DNA of 64,000 bases, from the NCBI RefSeq assembly GCF_014654895.1, contig NZ_BNBE01000002.1:496001-560000 (forward strand), in the 5' to 3' direction. This document shows positions 16,121 through 23,567 of the stretch, piece after piece. The DNA comes from Streptomyces filamentosus. GTDB lineage: Bacteria; Actinomycetota; Actinomycetes; Streptomycetales; Streptomycetaceae. The translations under genes were made by a program, and so were the position numbers. Position 1 is the first letter of the stretch, and each line of letters starts with the position of its first letter. A model generated the notes under the pieces. The model had not been told where the DNA came from. It worked only from the letters and a program-made list of their open reading frames with translations, and did not search any database.

Positions 16121-16213
16121 CGTCGTTCCGGCCCGCCACCGAGCCCGTCGACACCTGCACCCCGAACCCCACCCGTCCCGTGCCCTCCCTCGACAGAAGG
16201 ACGAAGCACCGCC

Positions 16214-17050
16214 ATGCCCCTTCCCCCGGTCGTCTCCCTCACCGACTGCGCCGACCCCAACGCGCTCGCCCGCCAGTCCACCCGGATCGCCGCTCTGTTC
16301 GGCTCCACACCGACCGTCCTGCCGCTCGACGGACCGGACCCGGAGGGCGCCGCCGCCCTGACCCTGCTCGACCTGCTCCGCTCCACGGACCTGATCGGCG
16401 GCCCGAGCCGACCGGTCGTGGTGCTCGTCAACATCGCCCCGAGGGACGGACACTGGCCCAACGGGGTGCCCTTCTGCTCCTTCCGCCACGGGAACCACCT
16501 GGTCGTCAGCACGCTGAACCAACGGGTCCTCGCCCCGCTGGCCACCTACCTGGGGCTGGAGGACGTCCAGGTCACCGATGTCCGCGAGGTACTGGAAGCC
16601 GCCGCCGCCGACTGGGCCGAGCTGACGCCGGCCGAGATCGAGGAGATGGTGCGGACCCAGTTCCGAAGCCTGTGGTACGCACCCCTGCTGGCCCGCTGGC
16701 TGGTGGACGGCCGCCCCGTTCCCGCGCGGCCGACAGCGGTGCGGCCGCCCGTCGCCGGAGACGTGCGGATCGCCGTCGTCGACAACTTCGGCAACTGCAA
16801 GCTGGACCGCCCGGCCGCCGAACTGCCCGGTTACGACACCTCGGAAAGCCTTCTCGTACGCAACCGGATCGACGGCCGCGACATCCGGGTGCGCTGTTAC
16901 GACCGACTCCCCGACGTCCCGCTCGGCGAGCCCGGAATCACCGTCGGGAGTTCCGGGGTCGGATTCGCCGAACTGGTGGTCCGCGGAGGTTCCGCGGCGG
17001 AGGCGTTCGGGCTGCGCCAAGGCGACCGCGTATTCCATCTCACCAGCTGA
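16214..17050 (+). CDS. S-adenosylmethionine hydroxide adenosyltransferase (SAM hydrolase, DUF62) family
   Basis: A 278-residue protein of the SAM-dependent halogenase/hydroxide adenosyltransferase family. N-terminal LTDCADPNALARQSTRIAAL corresponds to the DFGxxDxxVxxxK region. FRHGNHLVVSTLNQRVLAP and the C-terminal VDNFGNCKLD (usually DxFGNxxT) are the other family blocks. Known members hydrolyse SAM to adenosine and methionine. The sequence is somewhat divergent at the DFG-like start. It is preceded by a Met-rich leader and terminator, and followed by a Cys leader and an amino-acid importer, which suggests sulfur amino-acid balance. Confidence 0.8.
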   Translation: MPLPPVVSLTDCADPNALARQSTRIAALFGSTPTVLPLDGPDPEGAAALTLLDLLRSTDLIGGPSRPVVVLVNIAPRDGHWPNGVPFCSFRHGNHLVVSTLNQRVLAPLATYLGLEDVQVTDVREVLEAAAADWAELTPAEIEEMVRTQFRSLWYAPLLARWLVDGRPVPARPTAVRPPVAGDVRIAVVDNFGNCKLDRPAAELPGYDTSESLLVRNRIDGRDIRVRCYDRLPDVPLGEPGITVGSSGVGFAELVVRGGSAAEAFGLRQGDRVFHLTS

Positions 17051-17089
17051 CATGTTATCAACGCGTTACCCCGGCAACACACTTCCCGA

Positions 17090-17119
17090 TTGACGCCGGC
17101 CTCCGTGGACCGGAATGCT
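17090..17119 (+). promoter_or_regulatory. promoter of the Cys-type leader and importer
   Basis: TTGACG (17090-17095) and AATGCT (17114-17119) are spaced by 18 bp. The predicted start of transcription falls on the ATG at 17127, giving a leaderless leader-peptide mRNA with the same 7-base gap from the -10 element as the Met leader. Confidence 0.5.
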
Positions 17120-17126
17120 GAAAAGC

Positions 17127-17201
17127 ATGTCCGGAACTCTCCTGCTGGTAAGCCGCCGCCACGTGGACAACGTGCGCTGCGCAGGCGATCTGTGTCGCTG
17201 A
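17127..17201 (+). CDS. Cys-type leader peptide (24 aa)
   Basis: The peptide begins MSGTLLLVSRRHVDNVRC and ends in LCR. It matches the RRHVDxxRV...CR pattern of the putative leader peptides found upstream of actinobacterial sulfur and cysteine uptake genes. Cys codons lie near the end, before TGA. Cysteine-responsive attenuation by such upstream frames is known in mycobacteria. Here it precedes an amino-acid ABC importer by 57 bases. An in-frame ATG at 17115 is an alternative start. Confidence 0.72.
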   Translation: MSGTLLLVSRRHVDNVRCAGDLCR

Positions 17202-17258
17202 GCGCACAGCACCGGCCCTCTCCTCCACACCTTTCCCGGACCTCTCGAAGGACCTCTG

Positions 17259-18134
17259 ATGTCCCGTACCCGCATGACCCTGGCGGCCTCCGCCGCCGCC
17301 CTTGTCGCGCTCGCGGCGGCCGGCTGCGCGCCGCAGCCGCAAAGCACGCCGGAAGCGGCCGGATCCAAGGACGCCCCCCGGTGCACGACCGACCACCCGA
17401 GCCTCCACAAGCGCGGCCAACTCACCGTCGCCACCGACTCCCCCGCCTATGAACCCTGGTTCGACAGCAACACCCCGTCGAACGGGAAGGGGTTCGAAAG
17501 CGCCGTGGCCTATGCGGTGGCCGAAAAGCTGGGATTCGAACGCGATCAGGTGAAATGGGTCGTCGAGCCTTTCGCCCATTCCTACGCCCCCGGCCCCAAG
17601 CCTTTCGACTTCGACATCAACCAGATCTCCATCACGCCGCAGCGCGCGAAAGCAGTGGATTTCTCCACCAGTTACTACACGGCCAATCAGGCCGTCCTGG
17701 CACTCGACGGGTCCCCGTTCGCGAAGGCCGGATCCCTCGGCGCCCTCAAGGACGCCAGGATCGGCGTGCAGGTCGCCACGACCAGCTACCAGGCCGTGCT
17801 GGACCAGATCAAGCCCTCGAAGCAGCCGAGCGTCTTCAGCACCACCAAGGACGAGGTGACCGCGCTGCGGAACGGCCAGATCGACGCGATCGTCACCGAC
17901 CTGCCCACGGTCTTCTACCTGGCCGGGGCGGAGCTGGAGAACGGCGAGATCGTCGGACAGTTCGGTTACGCGGGCGGCACCCCCGAGAAGTTCGGTCTGC
18001 TGCTGCCGAAGAACAGCGGGTACACCTCCTGCGTCGACCGGGCCCTCGACGCGCTCAGGGCCGACGGCACGCTCGCCGGACTCACCACGCAGTGGCTTTC
18101 CGCCTCCGCGAACGTCCCCGAGCTGAAGCGATAG
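17259..18134 (+). CDS. polar amino-acid ABC transporter, substrate-binding lipoprotein
   Basis: A 291-residue periplasmic-binding-like lipoprotein: lipobox LAAAGC with Cys23, then an SBP family-3 fold (GQLTVATDSPAYEPWF, DFDINQISITPQRAKAVDFS, IDAIVTDLPTVFYLAG). It would capture an amino acid outside the membrane for the permease and ATPase encoded next. The upstream Cys leader suggests cystine, cysteine or another sulfur amino acid as ligand. AAGGAC precedes the ATG. Ligand identity is inference. Confidence 0.9.
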   Translation: MSRTRMTLAASAAALVALAAAGCAPQPQSTPEAAGSKDAPRCTTDHPSLHKRGQLTVATDSPAYEPWFDSNTPSNGKGFESAVAYAVAEKLGFERDQVKWVVEPFAHSYAPGPKPFDFDINQISITPQRAKAVDFSTSYYTANQAVLALDGSPFAKAGSLGALKDARIGVQVATTSYQAVLDQIKPSKQPSVFSTTKDEVTALRNGQIDAIVTDLPTVFYLAGAELENGEIVGQFGYAGGTPEKFGLLLPKNSGYTSCVDRALDALRADGTLAGLTTQWLSASANVPELKR

Positions 18135-18144
18135 CGGGCCGACC

Positions 18145-19053
18145 GTGGACATCGGCAAGACGGCCGTACCGGACCGGTCGGCCACCTCTCCGGACGCGCT
18201 CGACAGCGCCTACCGACCCAGCGACCACGAACGGGAACGACAGCGGTACCGGCGCTCCCGCAAGCGCCGCCACACCTGGGTCTCCACCCTCTGCACCCTC
18301 CTCGGCGTGGTGGCGGTGGCCGCGGCCGCGGTGGCCTCACCGGGCTGGGAACGCGTCGACAGTCTGTTCTTCGACGGCGCCGAGCTCCGCTCCGCCTTCC
18401 CCGATCTCCTCCGGGGTTTCTGGCTCAACGTCCAGATGTTCCTCGTCGCCGAGGTCCTGATCCTCGTTCTGGGACTGCTGATCGCCCTGGTGCGGGTGAC
18501 CCGCGCCCCGGGTCTCCAGCCGCTGCGGCTCGCCGCCACGGTCTACGTGGACGTGTTCCGCGGCGTACCGACCCTGCTGCTGGTCTTCCTCGTCGGCTTC
18601 GGACTGCCGGCGCTGCAACTGCAGGGCACCCCTTCCGAACCCTGGATCCTGGGCGTGATCGCCCTCACCCTCTCCTACACCGCGTACGTCGCCGAGGTGT
18701 TCCGGGCAGGGCTGAACTCGGTCCACCCGGCCCAGCGGAACGCAGCCAGGGCCCTGGGCCTCAACGAGCGGCAGACCGTGCGGCACGTCGTCCTGCCCCA
18801 GGCCGTGCGCAACGTGCTGCCGCCCCTCCTCAACGACTTCATCGCCCTGCAGAAGGACACGGCACTGGTCGCCGTCCTCGGTCCGCTGGAGGCCCTGAGG
18901 GCCGCGCAGATCAAGGCGGACTACGACTTCAACTACACCCCGTACCTGGGGGCGGCCCTCTTGTTCATCGCGGTCACCATCCCGCTGACCCGCTTCGCCG
19001 ACCGGCTCCAGCGGAAGGCGACCCTGCGCACCTGGGCGGAGGCCGCCCGATGA
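18145..19053 (+). CDS. polar amino-acid ABC transporter permease
   Basis: A 302-residue HisM/GlnP-type permease with a long charged N-terminal cytoplasmic stretch (RERQRYRRSRKRRH) and about six helices. The EAA-type loop is ARALGLNERQTVRHVVLPQ. VDVFRGVPTLLLVFLV is typical of the PAAT family. The GTG start is 10 bases after the lipoprotein stop; the gene overlaps the ATPase by 4 bases. A single permease gene implies a homodimeric channel. Confidence 0.9.
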   Translation: MDIGKTAVPDRSATSPDALDSAYRPSDHERERQRYRRSRKRRHTWVSTLCTLLGVVAVAAAAVASPGWERVDSLFFDGAELRSAFPDLLRGFWLNVQMFLVAEVLILVLGLLIALVRVTRAPGLQPLRLAATVYVDVFRGVPTLLLVFLVGFGLPALQLQGTPSEPWILGVIALTLSYTAYVAEVFRAGLNSVHPAQRNAARALGLNERQTVRHVVLPQAVRNVLPPLLNDFIALQKDTALVAVLGPLEALRAAQIKADYDFNYTPYLGAALLFIAVTIPLTRFADRLQRKATLRTWAEAAR

Positions 19054-19793
19054 GCGAGTCGCTGCTGCGCATCCGCGGTCTCCGGAAGCAGTACGGGGAG
19101 CGGCCGGTGCTGCGCTCGATCGACCTGGACGTCGCCGAGCACCAGGTCGTCTGCCTGATCGGCGGCTCGGGTTCGGGCAAGTCGACCCTGCTTCGCTGTG
19201 TGGACCTGCTGGAGGTCGTCGACGACGGGACCGTCCACCTGGGCGGGACCGAGCTGACCGATCCCCGGCTCGACCCCGACGTCGCCCGTCGCCGGATCGG
19301 CATCGTCTTCCAGGCGTACAACCTCTTCCCGCACCTGAGCGTGCTGGACAACATCACGCTCGCGCCCCGCCGGGTCCACGGCGTCCCGCGCAGAAAGGCC
19401 GAGGCGTCGGCCCGCGAGCTGCTCGACCGGCTGGGGCTCGCGGACAAGGCGCACGAACACCCCGACCGGCTCTCCGGCGGACAGCAGCAGCGGGCGGCGA
19501 TCGCCCGCGCCCTGGCCACCGAGCCGGAGCTGCTGCTCTTCGACGAGATCACCTCGGCCCTCGATCCCGAACTGGTCGGAGAGGTCCTGGACGTCGTCGC
19601 CGACCTGAAGCTGCGCGGCCTGACCATCCTGATGGCCACCCACGAGATGGACTTCGCCCGGCGGGTCGCGGACCGGGTCTGCTTCCTGGAAGGCGGCGTG
19701 ATCGTGGAGCAGGGCACCGCGGAGCAGGTCCTCACCGCCCCGCGGGAGCAGGCCACGCGGCGCTTCCTCGCCCGCGCGCTCGACCGTTCCTAG
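19050..19793 (+). CDS. polar amino-acid ABC transporter ATPase
   Basis: A 247-residue GlnQ-type ATPase: Walker A GGSGSGKST (38-46), Q-loop QAYNLFPHLSV, signature LSGGQQQR, Walker B LLLFDEITSALDPE and switch His in MATHEMDF. Start ATG overlaps the permease stop (ATGA). It completes a lipoprotein-permease-ATPase importer operon that is closed by a strong stem-loop. Confidence 0.94.
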   Translation: MSESLLRIRGLRKQYGERPVLRSIDLDVAEHQVVCLIGGSGSGKSTLLRCVDLLEVVDDGTVHLGGTELTDPRLDPDVARRRIGIVFQAYNLFPHLSVLDNITLAPRRVHGVPRRKAEASARELLDRLGLADKAHEHPDRLSGGQQQRAAIARALATEPELLLFDEITSALDPELVGEVLDVVADLKLRGLTILMATHEMDFARRVADRVCFLEGGVIVEQGTAEQVLTAPREQATRRFLARALDRS

Positions 19794-19814
19794 CGCCGCT
19801 TCCCGCGGATCGCG

Positions 19815-19855
19815 GAAGCCGGTCCCTCCTCCTGCCGCGGGGAGGGGCCGGCTTC
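19815..19855 (+). terminator. 15-bp stem-loop after the importer operon
   Basis: GAAGCCGGTCCCTCC and GGAGGGGCCGGCTTC pair with one G-U wobble across an 11-nt loop, 21 bp after the ATPase stop, followed by a C/T-rich run. Confidence 0.7.
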
Positions 19856-19860
19856 CTCCG

Positions 19861-20322
19861 TCAGTGGTGGAGCGCGGTTCCGGTGTCGTCCCCGAGGCCG
19901 GGCAGGACGGTGGCGATGGGGCGGGCGCGGCCCGTCGGGTCCGGGAGGACCCGGGCGCTCCCGGGGAAAGCGTGGCGGGGGCGGGCACGGCGACGCGGAG
20001 GACGCCGGCGACGACCGGCCGGTGCCCACGGACGCGGAGCGTACCGCCGACCGGTGACCGTCCGGTTCCGGGGCCGCCGTTCGCTGGGGGGTGTTTCGGC
20101 CCGGGGGCGACGGGTAGCGGCACGGCGCGCTCCCGGAGTGCCGAAGCTCCGTCCGGCGGGCCGGTGGCGGCACCACCCGTCCCTCCCGATCCGGGTGGGC
20201 GGTCTGGAGAGGCACGGGGGAACCACGGGCCCCGGCCGCAGCGACGTCCGGGGCACCGGGCTCTTCGCGCCGTCTCATCATCGCAGTGCCGCGCTCACGC
20301 AGCGGCACCGAGGGAAGTCATC
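19861..20322. other. 462-bp region upstream of the Zn-dependent dehydrogenase
   Basis: It should contain the dehydrogenase promoter. No recognisable gene, operator or repeat was found in it. Confidence 0.45.
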
Positions 20323-21498
20323 ATGAAGGCAGCGGTATACGAAGGACCGCGAACGGTCACCGTGAAGGACGTACCGGACGTGAGGATCGAGCACCCCTGC
20401 GACATCGTCGTCAGGATCACCGCCACCAACATCTGCGGTTCGGACCTGCACATGTACGAGGGCCGCACCTCGTTCGAGACCGGCCGCACCCTGGGACACG
20501 AGAACCTGGGCCAGGTGGTGGAGGTCGGCCCGGCCGTCCGCAAGGTCCAGGTCGGCGAGTACGTGGTCCTGCCCTTCAACATCGCCTGCGGCTTCTGCAA
20601 GCAGTGCGAGCGGGGTCTGACCAACTACTGTCTGACCATGCAGCCGGAACCCGCCCTCGCGGGAGCCGCCTACGGATTCGCCGACATGGGCCCCTACCAG
20701 GGCGGCCAGGCGGAACTGCTGCGCGTGCCCTACGGCGACTTCAACGCGCTGCGTCTGGGTGAGGACGCCGCCGAGCGGCAGACCGACTACGTGATGCTCG
20801 CCGACATCTTCCCCACCGGCTATCACGCCACCGAGATGGCCCACGTCAAGCCCGGCGACCAGACCATCGTCTTCGGGGCCGGTCCCGTCGGGCTGATGGC
20901 GGCCTACTCCGCCCTCCTCAAGGGCGCCGGCCGCGTCTGGGTGGCCGACCACCAGCCCGACCGGCTGCGCATGGCGGAGGGGATCGGGGCCATCCCGATC
21001 GACACCTCGGAACAGGACCCGGCGGAGGTCGTCAAGGAGGCCACCCTCGGTCTGGGCGCCGACAACGGCTGCGAATGCGTCGGCTACCAGGCCCACGACC
21101 CCCAGGGACACGAGGACGCCGGCCTCACGCTCAACGGCCTGATCGACTCGGTCAGGTTCACCGGCGGCATCGGAGTGGTGGGCGTGTTCCTGCCCGAGGA
21201 CCCCGGCGGCGCGGAGGCCCAGGGCGAGCTGGAGGCCCAGGGCAAGGTGCCGATCGACTTCGGCATGATGTGGTTCAAGGGCCAGCGCATGGGCACGGGG
21301 CAGGCACCGGTGAAGAAGTACAACCGGGCGCTGCGGGACCTGATCGCCAGCGGGAAGGCGAAGCCGAGCTTCGTCGTCTCCCACGAGCTCGGCCTGGACG
21401 AGGCCCCCGGCGCCTACGAGCACTTCGACGCCCGTGACGAGGGCTGGACCAAGGTGGTCCTGCACCCGGACGGACACGGAGACGGCCTCAAGCGGTAG
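20323..21498 (+). CDS. Zn-dependent formaldehyde-dehydrogenase-type alcohol dehydrogenase
   Basis: A 391-residue medium-chain dehydrogenase of the glutathione-independent formaldehyde dehydrogenase branch. Catalytic-zinc residues are Cys38 in NICGSDLH and His59-Glu60 in GHE. The structural-zinc cysteines are 89, 92, 95 and 103. The NAD-binding VFGAGPVGLMA and the long insert (HDPQGHEDAGLTLNGLIDS) characterise this branch, which includes dismutases with bound NAD. GGGAAG precedes the ATG. Substrate could be formaldehyde or another small aldehyde or alcohol. Confidence 0.9.
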   Translation: MKAAVYEGPRTVTVKDVPDVRIEHPCDIVVRITATNICGSDLHMYEGRTSFETGRTLGHENLGQVVEVGPAVRKVQVGEYVVLPFNIACGFCKQCERGLTNYCLTMQPEPALAGAAYGFADMGPYQGGQAELLRVPYGDFNALRLGEDAAERQTDYVMLADIFPTGYHATEMAHVKPGDQTIVFGAGPVGLMAAYSALLKGAGRVWVADHQPDRLRMAEGIGAIPIDTSEQDPAEVVKEATLGLGADNGCECVGYQAHDPQGHEDAGLTLNGLIDSVRFTGGIGVVGVFLPEDPGGAEAQGELEAQGKVPIDFGMMWFKGQRMGTGQAPVKKYNRALRDLIASGKAKPSFVVSHELGLDEAPGAYEHFDARDEGWTKVVLHPDGHGDGLKR

Positions 21499-21597
21499 GC
21501 GACCCGGGATTCCCGCACCCCTGCCCCCGGCCCGGGCGGGATGGAGATCCCGCGGCGGTTCCCGAGCGGGGGGTGAAGCCGGGGCGGCGGGGCGGGG

Positions 21598-22332
21598 TCA
21601 GCCGGCCGGCGAGTCGCTGACCTTGCCCACCGGGCTGATCTCGATCTTCGCGCCGTCCTGGCCGTCGGTGACGGGGAGCGTGCCTGCCGGCCACTTCAGG
21701 GTGACGTGCTTGGTCTCGTTCGGAGGCGTCACCACGAGGTCGGTCAGCTGCACGCCGGAGCCGCCGCTGTCGTTGACGGGGAACGTGATGTTGAAGGCGG
21801 CGGTCTCCCCCTCCTTGAGGGTCTGCGGCAGGGCCTGCTCACCGTTGCGGTCCACGGAGAAGGTGTCGCCCAGGGACGTCTTCAGGTCGACGCCCGCGAA
21901 ACCGCGGATGCGGCAGTCACTGCCGCCGCTGTTCTTGAAGGAGACGGTGACGACGCCTTCCGTCTTGTCCGTGGTGTTGTCGACGGCGGCGACCTCAAGC
22001 GCGTCGGTGCGGCAGATGCCGACCTTGCCGCCGCTGTCGCCGCCGGTGCTGCCGCCGGCGTCCTGGGCGCTCCCGCCGGTGCTGCTGTCGGCGCTCTGGT
22101 CGCTCCCGCCCGTGGCGGTACCGGCGTTCTGATCCGCCCCACCCGCCCCGCCGGTGCCGGTGTCCGTGCTCTGACCGCTCCCGCCGGTGCCGGCTACGCC
22201 CGCCTTTTCCGCCGACGCGGTGGGGCTGGTCCGCGTACTGCCCGACGCGTTGTCGTCACCGGTGCAAGCGGTGAGCGAGAGGGCGGCCACGAGACCGATT
22301 GCGGCGGCGACGGCCTTGCGGGTGTGCAGCAT
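21598..22332 (-). CDS. DUF4232-domain lipoprotein
   Basis: A 244-residue lipoprotein (lipobox LSLTAC, Cys23). A long Gly/Ser/Thr/Asp-rich low-complexity linker (about 30-100) is followed by a DUF4232 domain (ALEVAAVDNTTD; VVTVSFKNSGGSDCRIRGFAGVDL; DLVVTPPNETKHVTLKW). Such proteins are exposed on the outer face of the membrane in streptomycetes; function is unknown. Two cysteines (CRTDA, DCRIRG) probably form a disulfide. It is convergent with the dehydrogenase gene. Confidence 0.85.
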   Translation of the reverse strand: MLHTRKAVAAAIGLVAALSLTACTGDDNASGSTRTSPTASAEKAGVAGTGGSGQSTDTGTGGAGGADQNAGTATGGSDQSADSSTGGSAQDAGGSTGGDSGGKVGICRTDALEVAAVDNTTDKTEGVVTVSFKNSGGSDCRIRGFAGVDLKTSLGDTFSVDRNGEQALPQTLKEGETAAFNITFPVNDSGGSGVQLTDLVVTPPNETKHVTLKWPAGTLPVTDGQDGAKIEISPVGKVSDSPAG

Positions 22333-22775
22333 GATTCCCCCGGGGTGCGGTGTGGTCTGGGCGGTGCCGTGGTGCGTACTTATTTGTACCGCGCAGTTGG
22401 TTACGGCCCGTCAGTGGTCATGTCCGCGTTCCGTCACAGACGGGACCGCACGCCAGGGGCCAGGTCGTGTCCGAGGGGTCGCGTGGTGCTCCCGGCGGGT
22501 ACTCGTTCCGTGGGACAGGGGGCGGGGGACGCCGGCAATGCCATCGTCGTGTGATCAAGGTGTCACCGCGCCGCAGGCGGGCCAGGGCGGGCGGGGCCTG
22601 ACGTGCCGGGGAAGCCTGCGCCGCCGCGTCCCGATGGTCCGGCGCCCGGCCGTCGGCTCGGCAGAGGCTCCGTCGAAGTCCTGGCGGCCTCCTCACCGCG
22701 CAGGACGCGGTCCGAGTACGACACCCTGCCGCGTCCGGCCTTCGGGTCGTGCCGCCGGAACGTGCTCATGCCGGT
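22333..22775. other. 443-bp intergenic region upstream of the DUF4232 gene
   Basis: It is leader and promoter DNA for the DUF4232 lipoprotein on the minus strand. A short open frame (22563-22769) lacks a ribosome site and is not called. Confidence 0.45.
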
Positions 22776-22811
22776 GGCCCTGCACCCTTCCGAGGGGACG
22801 GGTGCAGGGCC
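22776..22811 (-). terminator. 12-bp stem-loop after the fasciclin gene
   Basis: GGCCCTGCACCC pairs perfectly with GGGTGCAGGGCC across 12 nt, about 30 bp beyond the fasciclin stop codon. Confidence 0.65.
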
Positions 22812-22840
22812 GCCTTGGCTTGTGGACCGTGGGTGAAGCC

Positions 22841-23479
22841 CTACTTGGGCATGAGGACGGTGTCGACGATGTACACGTTGGCGTTGGCGGTCTTCACGTT
22901 GCCGCAGACGACCTTGGAGACGTCGTTGACGGTGTACTCCTCACCGGAGCCCTTCGTGGTGATCATGCCCTTCTGGAGGGTTTCGAAGCTGCCGTTCTCC
23001 AGCTGCTCCGGAGTCAGCTTCTGGCCGACGACGTGGTAGGTGAGGATCTTGGTGAGGGTGGCCTTGTCGGCGAGGACCTTGTCGAGGTCGGCCTTCGGGA
23101 TCTTGGCGAAGGCTTCGTTCGTGGGCGCGAAGACCGTGATGTTCTCCGCGCTGTTGAGGGTGTCGACGAGTCCGGCCTGCTTCACCGCGGTGACCAGGGT
23201 GGACAGGGCCGGGTTGTTGGACGCGGCGGTGGCGACCGGGTCCTTGGCCATGCCCTCGAAGGAGCCCGCGCCCTCCTTCGGCACCCCGGCGCAGGCGGGG
23301 CCGAAGGGCTGGTCGTCGGTCATCGCGGCCTCGGAGGGAGTGCTCGCCTCCGTCGCCTCCGCGGCGGGGGCGGCGGCCTTGGTGTCGTTGCCGGAGTCGG
23401 AGCACGCGGCCAGGGAGAAGGGCAGCGCGACTGCGGCGGCGACGGCGATCGCGGTGCGGCGGATCTTCATGCTGTTCAT
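22841..23479 (-). CDS. fasciclin-domain (MPT70/MPT83-like) lipoprotein
   Basis: A 212-residue lipoprotein: lipobox FSLAAC (Cys26), a short acidic linker, and one FAS1 domain with the H1-type motif NITVFAPTNEAFAKIP and the H2-type block ILTYHVVGQKL. In mycobacteria, MPT70 and MPT83 are the matching SigK-controlled surface proteins. The FAS1 domain mediates adhesion in other systems. It lies 88 bp downstream of the molybdopterin oxidoreductase on the same strand and has a GAGGAG site, so co-transcription is likely. Start 23479 was chosen for that site. Confidence 0.92.
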   Translation of the reverse strand: MNSMKIRRTAIAVAAAVALPFSLAACSDSGNDTKAAAPAAEATEASTPSEAAMTDDQPFGPACAGVPKEGAGSFEGMAKDPVATAASNNPALSTLVTAVKQAGLVDTLNSAENITVFAPTNEAFAKIPKADLDKVLADKATLTKILTYHVVGQKLTPEQLENGSFETLQKGMITTKGSGEEYTVNDVSKVVCGNVKTANANVYIVDTVLMPK

Positions 23480-23567
23480 GATCAGGTGCTCCTCGGGGGT
23501 TCTGTTCCGTGTTGTCGAGATGGTGGGTTGTGCTGCCCGGTGCGGACCTCGCGGCCGCCCGGGTGGT

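Noticed and set aside
22563..22769. Short minus-strand frame between the DUF4232 and fasciclin genes
   Set aside because: No ribosome site and no recognisable product; the region is better explained as intergenic.
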